This document shows, one piece after another, positions 52,077 through 60,043 of a DNA stretch of 64,000 nucleotides. Numbering within the stretch: the first letter of the stretch is position 1; the number at the start of each line of letters is the position of its first letter. The position numbers were made by a program, and so were the translations under genes. Origin of the DNA: Kitasatospora sp. MAP12-44 (GTDB taxonomy: Bacteria; Actinomycetota; Actinomycetes; Streptomycetales; Streptomycetaceae); contig NZ_JARZAE010000004.1 of assembly GCF_029892095.1 (NCBI RefSeq), positions 1,922,001-1,986,000 on the forward strand, written 5' to 3'. The notes beneath the pieces were generated by a model. It was not told the origin of the DNA. It did no database searches and was given only the letters and a program-made list of their open reading frames with translations.

Positions 52077-52444
52077 ATTCCGTGGCTGCTCGGGGCGGGG
52101 GCTGGCGGCGCTGACAGGGGGACGCTGCCGGGGTGGTACTGGAAGAAGAGGCTCAGGTCCTCGCCGTTGGGGGCGAGCGAGTCGAGGGGGAGCAGGCGGT
52201 CTGCCTCGGCCGTGAAGCGTGGGTCCGCCCACTCTGGTGACACCTCGGCGATCGGGGTGCCGTCGGCGCGGCTCCAGCCGTGGAACATCACCCAGCGGGC
52301 ACCGCGCATCTGCGGCAGGACTCCGACCACCTGGTCCACGAGATCGCCCAGAGTGGTCGCGCCGTCGAAGGCCGCGTCGTACTCGTGCGGCGCGTAGCAG
52401 TCGTCCCCCATGCACACGCTGTCCCGCGTCAGGATCACTCTCAT
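52019..52444 (-). CDS. Hypothetical protein
   Basis: A 141-residue protein beginning MRVILTRDSVCMGDDCYAPH. The first 105 residues look like a compact domain (LGDLVDQVVGVLPQM, GARWVMFHGWSRADG, DLSLFFQYHP), followed by a Pro/Ser tail of low complexity. It is not recognised. A GTG three codons upstream (52453) is an alternative start, and neither start has a strong ribosome site. An inverted repeat TCGTCA-ACA-TGACGA lies 30 bases upstream and may mark its promoter. It is a single gene, and the divergent side is bounded by the sedolisin gene end. Confidence 0.6.
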   Translation of the reverse strand: MRVILTRDSVCMGDDCYAPHEYDAAFDGATTLGDLVDQVVGVLPQMRGARWVMFHGWSRADGTPIAEVSPEWADPRFTAEADRLLPLDSLAPNGEDLSLFFQYHPGSVPLSAPPAPAPSSHGIQWAWLSRKLKRARSSFSS

Positions 52445-52474
52445 GCCCGGCACGGTAGCCCGACCGCAGGATTA

Positions 52475-52489
52475 TCGTCAACATGACGA
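52475..52489. repeat. Inverted repeat TCGTCA-ACA-TGACGA
   Basis: Perfect 6-base arms around a 3-base centre, 30 bases before the start of the hypothetical gene at 52444, in an AT-richer patch. It could be an operator. It is too short to be sure. Confidence 0.35.
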
Positions 52490-52552
52490 CAATTGCGACG
52501 GACGCCGGCCGTCACCGAGGTGGCGGCCGGCGTCTCAGAGCCCGCTGTCAGG

Positions 52553-53956
52553 TCAGCCCAGGGCGGCGATGGCGGGGACGAACTTCGAGGCGTCGACCGT
52601 GCCCCAGCCGGTGGCGAGGTCGTAGCCGGGGGTTGCCGGCCAGCCGGGGACGCCGTTGTAGGTGTTGGAGCCGCCCACCACGTCGGTCAGGCCGGTGCCC
52701 TTGGCGCCCGCCTGCTGGAGGGCGCCCAGCGCGTAGAGGCCGTAGTTGAGGTTGCCCAGGCGGTGGCCGGCGGTCTGGTCGGCCAGCGCCACCACGCCGG
52801 AGAAGATCGGCGTCGCCACGCTGGTGCCGCCCCACAGCTCCCAGCCCTGGTCGTTCGGGCCGAAGCTGTTGTACGTCCAGACGCCGGTCAGCGGGTCGCC
52901 GAGCATGCTGATGTCCGGCACGCCGCGGGTGTTGCCGACCACGCCTGCCACGCCGGTCTGGAAGAGCGGGCGGTTGAAGACCTTGGACTTGCCGCCGCCC
53001 GAGGCGCCGCTCATGGTGCTCGGGTCGTCCCAGACGGTGTCGGGGCTCAGCCGGTTGCCCTGCGCGTCCAGCTGGACGGTGGTCGCGCCGACGCCGGTGA
53101 CCAGCGGGTCCGACGGCGGCCAGGAGGTCACCTGGTACGGGTAGAGCGTGGAGCCGTCCGACTCGGCGTCGGTCGAGCCGTTGTCGCCAGAGGCCGCCAG
53201 CACCGAAACACCGTGCACCGCAGCGTCCTTGAAGGCGTAGCGCAGGTTGAGCAGGCTGGAGTAGTCGCCCTGGTCGAAGCCGGGGAAGGTGTTCTCGGTG
53301 GCGCCGAAGCTCTGCGAGATCACGTCGCCGACGCCCTGCTTGATCAGGTTGTCCTCACCGGTCATCATCTCCGGGAAGCCGGTGGTGCCCTCGGTCTCCG
53401 AGACGCCGGTCTCCAGCAGCACGATGTTGGCGCCGGGCGCCATCGCGTGGGCCATGTCGACGTCGATCGTCGTCTCCTCGGCCCAGCCGGTCATGTCGCT
53501 GTTGGCCGGGTCGAAGGGCGGCACGGTTCCGGACTGGACGACCTTGACGGTGGTGCTCGGTATGCCGTACTGCGCGCTGTAGACGTCGAGGTCGTGCTGG
53601 ATCGTCGGCGAGCCGAAGGAGTCGACGATCACGATGGTGCGGCCGGCACCGGTGATGCCCTTGTTGAAGAGCGGGTGCTCGTTGTACGCCTGCTCCAGCT
53701 GGGTGGCGCCGTAGCAGGAGGACTGGAGCTGCGCCTGGCAGTCGGCGAGGCTCAGCGGGCTGGGGTACTGGCCCTTGCTGAGCCGGTGGCCGATGGCCGC
53801 GGGCACCGGCTGCCCGGGGCGCGCCTGGTGCGCCGGCCCGGCGGCGGTGATCGTCAGCGCCGCACCGGCCGTTCCCGCCCCGGTGAGGGCGGTGGAGGCG
53901 GCAAGGGCGGTGATGGCGAGCGCCGACATGGTGCGGCGGCTGATGGTACGTCGCAT
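52553..53956 (-). CDS. Secreted sedolisin (S53) serine-carboxyl peptidase
   Basis: A 467-residue exported protease with signal cleavage near GTAGA-ALT (about residue 32). The catalytic Glu and Asp are E161 and D165 in AEETTIDVD, with the MAHAMAPGANI helix after them. The oxyanion Asp is in AASGDNGST, and the serine is in WGGTSVATPIF. The calcium-site region near the end (VVGGSNTYNG...GYDLATGWG) is typical. Sedolisins cut proteins, often at acid pH. The usual long prodomain (150-200 residues) is missing: only about 45 residues separate the signal from the start of the catalytic domain. The ATG at 53956 follows AGGGA. Confidence 0.92.
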   Translation of the reverse strand: MRRTISRRTMSALAITALAASTALTGAGTAGAALTITAAGPAHQARPGQPVPAAIGHRLSKGQYPSPLSLADCQAQLQSSCYGATQLEQAYNEHPLFNKGITGAGRTIVIVDSFGSPTIQHDLDVYSAQYGIPSTTVKVVQSGTVPPFDPANSDMTGWAEETTIDVDMAHAMAPGANIVLLETGVSETEGTTGFPEMMTGEDNLIKQGVGDVISQSFGATENTFPGFDQGDYSSLLNLRYAFKDAAVHGVSVLAASGDNGSTDAESDGSTLYPYQVTSWPPSDPLVTGVGATTVQLDAQGNRLSPDTVWDDPSTMSGASGGGKSKVFNRPLFQTGVAGVVGNTRGVPDISMLGDPLTGVWTYNSFGPNDQGWELWGGTSVATPIFSGVVALADQTAGHRLGNLNYGLYALGALQQAGAKGTGLTDVVGGSNTYNGVPGWPATPGYDLATGWGTVDASKFVPAIAALG

Positions 53957-54172
53957 GGGTGTCCCTGGGGGTGATGGTTGATCCCGTCGACGACGGCTGG
54001 GACACATGAGACTGCACCGCGGCCAACGGGTCATCATCTTGTAGGACTTATGGGGAAGTCTTTGCGGTGGCATGGCAAATCCCGTGCGGCGCAAGGGAGC
54101 TGGCCGCTATACCCGTGTTCCCGCTGTCGCAACCTCGCTCCGGTTCGCCAATCGCAACTGATGATCCATAAG

Positions 54173-55504
54173 ATGCGGGCCGTGATCATCAAACGACGAA
54201 CGGTGGCGAGGCTCTCCAGCCTGCTGACCGCCTTCGCGATAACCGGCGCCTCGCTGCTCAGCGGGTATCCGGCAGTCGCCGACGAACCCACCGGCGGCCC
54301 ACCGGCCGCCGCCGCCAGCGAGGCCCCGAAGGTCGACATCATCCTGGACGACAGCGGGTCGATGCGGACCCCTGACATCGAGGGCCGCAGCCGGCTCTCG
54401 GTCGCCCAGCAGTCGCTGGACGAGGTGGTGGACGCCCTGCCCGACCAGACCGAGTTCGGCATCCGGGTGCTCGGCGCCACCTACCCGGGCAACGACAAGA
54501 GCAAGGGGTGCCTGGACACCCAGTCCCTCTACCCGGTCGGCAAGACCGACAAGGTCGAGGCGAAGACCGCCGTGGCTACCCTGCGGCCCACCGGCTGGAC
54601 CCCGATCGGCCTGGCCCTGCGCGGCGCGGCCCAGGACCTCGGTCCCGGCCAGACCACCCGCCGGATCGTGCTGATCACCGACGGCGAGGACGACTGCGCG
54701 CCGCCGGACCCGTGCGACGTGGCCCGCGAGCTGGCCGCCCAGGGCATCCACCTGGTGATCGACACGCTCGGCCTGGCGCACGACGACAACGTCAAGAACC
54801 AGCTGCTGTGCATCGCCAACGCGACCGGCGGCACCTACACCGACGTGCGCACCCAGGCGCAGCTGAGCAAGAAGCTGCAGCAGATCGTCGGTCAGGCCGA
54901 CAACACCTACCGCCAGACGCCGGCCGCCGCGACCGGCACCGACACCTGCGGAGGCGCCCCGCTGCTGGCGCCCGGCGTCTACAGCGACCGGGAGAAGTTC
55001 TCCGAGCACCGCTACTACCGGGTCCCGGTGCAGCCGGGCCAGGAGCTGCGCGCCTCGGTCAGCGTCTCGCTGGACCGGGCGGTGGCCCGCGACTACGGAG
55101 TGCTGCTGCAGGCCACCGACGCGAGCGGCCAGGAGCTGGTGCGCGGCTCGGACGCCGGCAGCGGCCGGACCGACGTGATCTCCACCGGCCTGCGCTGGGC
55201 GGCCACCACCGCCGCCACCGCGGTGCCCACCGCGGTGCCCACCACCGGCTCCACCGGCGGAAATGACGTCTGCCTGGTCGTCAGCAACTCGCTCGCCCCG
55301 CAGGCGGGCGTGGCCACCGACCCCGGCCTGCCGCTGGAGTTGACCGTCGGCCTCACCGCGGACTCGCCCGCGCCGCAGGGCCCGGTGCTCGGCCTCGGCC
55401 GCGGCTGGACGCTGCTGCTGGTGCTGACCGGCGCCGGCCTGCTCTGCGGGTTGCTCTTCGGCTGGCTGGCACGCTGGCGGGTCGCTGTCTGGCGGGAGAA
55501 CTGA
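54173..55504 (+). CDS. Secreted VWA-domain protein with C-terminal membrane anchor
   Basis: A 443-residue protein with a signal peptide (cleavage near PAVA-DEP, about 35), a von Willebrand factor A domain (about 50-235), a beta-rich domain (about 265-400) and one C-terminal membrane segment (WTLLLVLTGAGLLCGLLFGW). The metal-ion site is complete: DDSGSM, TPIG and TDGEDD. Such domains bind partners through a divalent metal. Start choice among ATG 54161, ATG 54173 and GTG 54182 is uncertain. The next gene starts 2 bases after the stop, and both end in a membrane segment, so the two probably form a surface complex. Confidence 0.82.
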   Translation: MRAVIIKRRTVARLSSLLTAFAITGASLLSGYPAVADEPTGGPPAAAASEAPKVDIILDDSGSMRTPDIEGRSRLSVAQQSLDEVVDALPDQTEFGIRVLGATYPGNDKSKGCLDTQSLYPVGKTDKVEAKTAVATLRPTGWTPIGLALRGAAQDLGPGQTTRRIVLITDGEDDCAPPDPCDVARELAAQGIHLVIDTLGLAHDDNVKNQLLCIANATGGTYTDVRTQAQLSKKLQQIVGQADNTYRQTPAAATGTDTCGGAPLLAPGVYSDREKFSEHRYYRVPVQPGQELRASVSVSLDRAVARDYGVLLQATDASGQELVRGSDAGSGRTDVISTGLRWAATTAATAVPTAVPTTGSTGGNDVCLVVSNSLAPQAGVATDPGLPLELTVGLTADSPAPQGPVLGLGRGWTLLLVLTGAGLLCGLLFGWLARWRVAVWREN

Positions 55505-55506
55505 CG

Positions 55507-56391
55507 ATGCGTACCACGATGCGTACCACCACCTGGACCACCCTGCTGACGGGCGGCCTGCTGGCCCTCGCCCCGGCCGCCCCGGCCCTGGCGGACACCC
55601 CTTCTCCCACCCCCACCCCGTCCGCGAGCGCTGGAGCCAGCACCCCGGCGGCCACCGCCGGCAGCTCGTTCCTGACCGCGACCTCGCTGCTCCCCGGCCA
55701 GGACGCCTCGGTCGACGTCTCCACCGGCGACTACCTGTACTGGGCCTTCGCCGCCTCCGAGGGCCAGACCCCGAGCGTCACAGTGACGGTCACCCTGCCG
55801 GCCGCCGCCGACCGGCACGGGCCGCAGACCTGGACGGCGGAGGTCTTCGACGGCCTGCGCCGCCGCCAGGCCTGCACCGCGGGCACCCAGAACGCCATCG
55901 CGGCGCCCACCACGGCCACCGTGACGGCCAGTTGCACGCTGCGTCAGATCCGCTCGTGGGCCGAACCGTGGTCCGGCGACCCGCTGCCGGGCACGTACTA
56001 CGTCAAGGTCTCGCTGACCGACGCGCCGGCCCAGGACCTCGGTCTGTCAGCCCACGCCCAGCTGCACATCACCAGCACCGGCAGCGCGGACGACGCGCAG
56101 CCCGAGGGCGGCGCGCTGAAGGCCGCCCTGGTGCCACCGGTGAACGCCGGCGCCACCCTGGCGCCGGACGCGACGGCGGCGCCGACCGCCGTCCCGAGCC
56201 CGACCGCGGCGGGGCAGCTGTCGGCCGCCGCGCCGGTGGCCGCCGTCTCGCACTGGTACTCCGGCTGGTTCTCGCGGTGGAACACCCGCTGGGGCTGGAC
56301 CCTGGCCGGCGGGGCGCTGGCCGCCCTGGCCGGGGTGGCGGGCTACAGCATCACCCGCCACCCGCGCCGTTTGCGCCGTCCGGGGGTGTGA
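55507..56391 (+). CDS. Exported membrane-anchored protein, partner of the VWA protein
   Basis: A 294-residue protein with a signal peptide (cleavage near ALA-DTP, about 30), a Thr/Pro/Ser-rich linker (about 31-55), one soluble beta-rich domain (about 58-190), a second linker and a C-terminal membrane segment (TLAGGALAALAGVAGYSI) ending in basic residues. It is not recognised. The soluble domain resembles the beta-rich part of the VWA protein in its opening (LLPGQDASVDVSTGDYLYW), so the two may share a fold. Spacing of 2 bases from the VWA gene means they are made together. A strong palindrome follows the stop. Confidence 0.68.
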   Translation: MRTTMRTTTWTTLLTGGLLALAPAAPALADTPSPTPTPSASAGASTPAATAGSSFLTATSLLPGQDASVDVSTGDYLYWAFAASEGQTPSVTVTVTLPAAADRHGPQTWTAEVFDGLRRRQACTAGTQNAIAAPTTATVTASCTLRQIRSWAEPWSGDPLPGTYYVKVSLTDAPAQDLGLSAHAQLHITSTGSADDAQPEGGALKAALVPPVNAGATLAPDATAAPTAVPSPTAAGQLSAAAPVAAVSHWYSGWFSRWNTRWGWTLAGGALAALAGVAGYSITRHPRRLRRPGV

Positions 56392-56393
56392 CC

Positions 56394-56433
56394 GGTGGTG
56401 CGGCGGCGGGCCCGGGCCCGCCGCCGCACCACC
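56394..56433 (+). terminator. 40-base perfect palindrome after the VWA operon
   Basis: Arms of 20 bases (GGTGGTGCGGCGGCGGGCCC and its complement) with no loop, starting 2 bases past the stop codon. It is the strongest hairpin in the window. The next gene starts about 70 bases on in the same direction, so it should separate the two units. Confidence 0.85.
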
Positions 56434-56504
56434 CTGCGGGAGCGGGATCCCGTGCGAAAATGGCTGGGCGGGGCGGGGCGGTCACCTCCGAGCGGGGTCC
56501 TGGG

Positions 56505-59500
56505 ATGCAGGCAGATCGGCCGAAGGATGGCGCGAGCGCTCGTCGCCCTGCGACGGACGCCGATCCCGGGCGCCCCTGGACGGACCCGGACCAGCTGCCG
56601 ACGGACGCCGACCAGCTGCCGGGCCAGCTGCCGACGGTCGCGGAGCAGTTGGACAACAGTCTGATCGTGCCCATCGGCACGGCCCTGGTCGAGGCCAACG
56701 GGCGGATCCTGCACTGGAGCGCCGAGGCCGAGGAGCTGCTCGGCTACACCGCGCAGGAGGCCGTCGGCTCGTCGGCCGCCCAGCTGCTGGTCGCCGAGAG
56801 TCGCCGTCCGCAGGTGCTCGCGCTGTTCGAGCAGATCCTGCACGGGCGCCCCTGGTCGGGGGTCTTCCCGGTGCGCCACCGCGACGGGCACCATGTGCTG
56901 CTGGCCTTCCGCACCCATCTGGTGAGCGGCCTGGACGGGCGCCCGCTGGTGCTGGCGGTGGTCTCGGACGTCAGCGCGGTGCGCCGCCTCCAGTCGGACC
57001 TGGCGCTGCTGAACAGCTTCTTCACGCAGTCCCCGATCGGCATGGCGGTCTACGACCCCCAGCTGCGCTTCGTACGGCTCAACGAGGCGCTGGCCGAGGT
57101 CAACGGGATCCCGGTCGCCGACCACCTGGGCCGCCGGGTGACCGAGGTCCTGCCGGGGATCAACGGCGCCGAGGTCGAGGACGTGATGCGGCACGTGCTG
57201 GAGACCGGCGAGCCGGTGATCGACGCCCGCTCGCACGGCCGTACGCCCGGTGACCTGACCCGGGACCACGCGTGGTCGGCCTCGTACTTCCGGCTGGAGG
57301 AGCCGCCGGGGCAGGTGCTCGGCGTCAGCTCGACCATCGTGGACGTCACCCAGCGCTTTCTGGCCGAGGAGCGCGCGGCCAGGGCGACCGAGCGCCTCGC
57401 CCTGCTGGTGGACGTGACGGCCGCCATCGGCACCACGCTGGACCTGCGGCGCACCGCGCGGGAGCTGGCCGACGCGATGGTCCCGCGGGTGGCGGACGTC
57501 AGCGGGGTCTTCGTGCTTGAGCGGCTGGTCAGCGGCGAGCAGGCGGGCCCGGGCGACCGGGTGCGCCGGCTGGCGGTGGCCACCACCGACTCCACCTACC
57601 CGCTGGCGGACCTGCCGCCCGACGCGGTCTACGAGATCCCGCCCGACTCGCCGTACGCCCGGGCGATGAGCAGCGGGCAGACCGTCGTGGTGCCCTCCTG
57701 GGAGCTGCCGCCGCTCACCGACGAGGCACACGTCGAGCGCATGCGGGCCTATCTGCGCAACCGCTCACGCTCGGTGCACGTCACCCCGCTGGTGGCCCGC
57801 GGCGTGGTGCTCGGCATGGTGGTCTACTCGCGTCGCGGCGACCGGGAGTCACTGGCCGTGGAGGACGTCACGCTCGGTGCGGAGCTGGCCACCCGGGCCG
57901 CCGTCGCGATCGACAACGCCCGGCTCTACACCCTGGAGCGGGACGCCGCCAAGGCCCGCCAGCAGGCGCTGGACGAGGCGCACGCCGCCCAGCAGCGGCT
58001 GGCGCTGCTGGCCGAGGCGAGCACCCGGATCGGCGCCACGCTGGACCTGCGGCGCACCGCCGAGGAGCTGGTGGAGGTGGTCATCCCCCGTTTGGCCGAC
58101 TTCGTCACGGTCGACCTGATGGAGTCCGTGCTCGCGGGTGAGGAGACCGCGCCGGTGCCGCCCTCCGGGTCGGTCACGATGCGCGCAGTGGCGGTCGGCG
58201 AGTACAGCCCCGGGGGCCTGCTGACCGGCGCCGCCGACCCGGTCGGCGGGCTGTCGCAGTCGGCCCGGCTGTACGCGGAGAGCCTGCGCAGCGGCCGATC
58301 GATCCTGGTCGCGCAGGTGAACGAGGAGAACCTGGCGCGGATCGTCGCCTCCCCGGACCGGGTGCAGCCGGCGCTGGAGTCGGGCCTGCACTCGTACCTG
58401 ATGGTGCCGCTGCTGGCCCGCGGCGCGGTGCTGGGCGGCGCGGAGTTCATGCGGCTGCGCAACAACCCGCAGCCGTTCGGCCCCTCGGATGTGGCGCTGG
58501 CCGAGGAGTTGGCCGCGCGGGCCGCGGTCTGCATCGACAACGCGCGCCTCTACCGGCGCGAGCGCGACACCGCGCTGACCCTGCAGCGCAGCCTGCTGCC
58601 GCAGGAGGTGCACCCCACGCTCGGCCTGGACATCGCCTACCGCTACCTGCCCAGCAGCGAGTTGAGCGAGGTGGGCGGGGACTGGTTCGATGTCATACCG
58701 CTCTCCTGCGGGCGGGTCGCACTGGTGGTCGGCGACGTCACCGGGCACGGTCTGCGGGCCGCCGCGACGATGGGCCAACTGCGCACGGTGGCACAGACGT
58801 TGATCACCCTGGACATGGACCCGGCGCGGGTCATGCGGCGGCTGGACGAGGCCGCGGCGGCGGTCGGCGAGGGCCAGTTCGCGACCTGCGTGTGCGTGGT
58901 CTTCGACCCGGTCGACCGGGTCTGCACGGCCTGCTGCGCGGGCCATCTACCGCCGGTGGTGAGCGGGCCGAAGGGGACCTTCCGGGTGCTCGACCTGCCC
59001 ACCGGCGCGCCGCTCGGGGTCGGCGGAGTCCCGTTCGAAACCGTCGAGTTCACCCTCCCCGAGCACGGCCTGCTGGTGCTCTACACCGACGGCCTGGTGG
59101 AGCGCCGGGACCGCGATCTGGACGTCGGCATGGAGGTGCTGCGGCGCACGGTGGCCGAGCAGCACGGCAGCCTGGAGGAAAGCTGCGACGCGGTGCTGTC
59201 GACCCTGGTGACCGGGACCAGGGAGGACGACATCGCGGTGATCATGGCGCAGGCCCGTCCGATCGGCGCCGACCGGCTGGCGACCCTGTCGCTCACCGGC
59301 GACCGCAAGATGGTCGGCCACGCCCGGCGGTTCACCCGCCGCACGCTGGCCTCCTGGGGCCTGTCCGCGCTGATCGACCACACCGAGCTGCTGACCAGTG
59401 AGCTGATCACCAACGCCCTGGTGCACGCCGGCGCGCCCACCCAGCTGCGGCTCTTCCGCAACCGGGTGCTGACCGTGGAGGTGGCCGACGCGGACGGCCA

Positions 59501-59651
59501 CGCGCCGCGGATGCGCCGGGCACTGGAGGACGACGAGGGGGGCCGCGGGATGCACCTGGTCAACGAGTTGGCGCACCGCTGGGGCAGCCGCGGCACCCGG
59601 CACGGCAAGGTGGTCTGGTTCGAGCTGGAGCTCCCGGCCGGCTCGGACTGA
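56505..59651 (+). CDS. PAS-GAF-SpoIIE phosphatase with HATPase domain
   Basis: A 1048-residue signalling protein. Two PAS domains (about 50-165 and 170-285) come first, then two GAF domains (about 300-460 and 485-660) with repeated LDLRRTA motifs at their start. The PP2C-type SpoIIE phosphatase (about 690-905) has GGDWFDVIPL, VVGDVTGHGLRAAATMG and DDIAVIM. An RsbW-like HATPase ends the protein (about 920-1045: ELITNALVHAG, DDEGGRGMHLVNELAHRWG). Such proteins switch anti-anti-sigma factors and so control stress or development sigma factors. The ATG at 56505 is one choice; an in-frame ATG at 56460 would add 15 residues. No anti-anti-sigma gene lies next to it. Confidence 0.92.
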   Translation: MQADRPKDGASARRPATDADPGRPWTDPDQLPTDADQLPGQLPTVAEQLDNSLIVPIGTALVEANGRILHWSAEAEELLGYTAQEAVGSSAAQLLVAESRRPQVLALFEQILHGRPWSGVFPVRHRDGHHVLLAFRTHLVSGLDGRPLVLAVVSDVSAVRRLQSDLALLNSFFTQSPIGMAVYDPQLRFVRLNEALAEVNGIPVADHLGRRVTEVLPGINGAEVEDVMRHVLETGEPVIDARSHGRTPGDLTRDHAWSASYFRLEEPPGQVLGVSSTIVDVTQRFLAEERAARATERLALLVDVTAAIGTTLDLRRTARELADAMVPRVADVSGVFVLERLVSGEQAGPGDRVRRLAVATTDSTYPLADLPPDAVYEIPPDSPYARAMSSGQTVVVPSWELPPLTDEAHVERMRAYLRNRSRSVHVTPLVARGVVLGMVVYSRRGDRESLAVEDVTLGAELATRAAVAIDNARLYTLERDAAKARQQALDEAHAAQQRLALLAEASTRIGATLDLRRTAEELVEVVIPRLADFVTVDLMESVLAGEETAPVPPSGSVTMRAVAVGEYSPGGLLTGAADPVGGLSQSARLYAESLRSGRSILVAQVNEENLARIVASPDRVQPALESGLHSYLMVPLLARGAVLGGAEFMRLRNNPQPFGPSDVALAEELAARAAVCIDNARLYRRERDTALTLQRSLLPQEVHPTLGLDIAYRYLPSSELSEVGGDWFDVIPLSCGRVALVVGDVTGHGLRAAATMGQLRTVAQTLITLDMDPARVMRRLDEAAAAVGEGQFATCVCVVFDPVDRVCTACCAGHLPPVVSGPKGTFRVLDLPTGAPLGVGGVPFETVEFTLPEHGLLVLYTDGLVERRDRDLDVGMEVLRRTVAEQHGSLEESCDAVLSTLVTGTREDDIAVIMAQARPIGADRLATLSLTGDRKMVGHARRFTRRTLASWGLSALIDHTELLTSELITNALVHAGAPTQLRLFRNRVLTVEVADADGHAPRMRRALEDDEGGRGMHLVNELAHRWGSRGTRHGKVVWFELELPAGSD

Positions 59652-60043
59652 CACCCGCCGATCGTGCTGATGCGGTGGAGGCCCAGGCCCCGGGGGCGCC
59701 TGCGGCCCAAGCCTCCCGACGCACGTCAGACCCCCCGCAGGTGACCTTGGCGACCTGTCGACAATCCATCACAGGTGTGAACGTGGCGTGTCGGCTTGAT
59801 CAAATTGAAACACTGCCCGTGGGGGCATCGCACCCCTTCTGACCTGCACCTGACCGTTTATCGGACGGGAACGGGCGTCAAGCGGCCGATCTTTGCCCTC
59901 TTTACCCCCTTGTCAGCTTGCTGTACATGCGCTGGAATGCGTGAGCTTGTCGGGACGGGCGTTCCAGGAGCACACACGCTTCCGACCCCGGATGCGTGCT
60001 CTGGAGCAGGCCCCCTGACGTCTTATCAGACGAAGGGATGTTC
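59652..60043. other. Intergenic region upstream of the S8-like protease
   Basis: These 392 bases hold no convincing gene. The part from 59790 to 59910 is clearly less GC-rich and probably contains the protease promoter, but no pair of elements stands out. No strong terminator for the SpoIIE gene was seen. Confidence 0.4.

Noticed and set aside
55932..56504. Upstream extension of the SpoIIE frame
   Set aside because: It overlaps the partner gene of the VWA protein and crosses the 40-base palindrome. The translation there is Arg/Gly-rich and not PAS-like.
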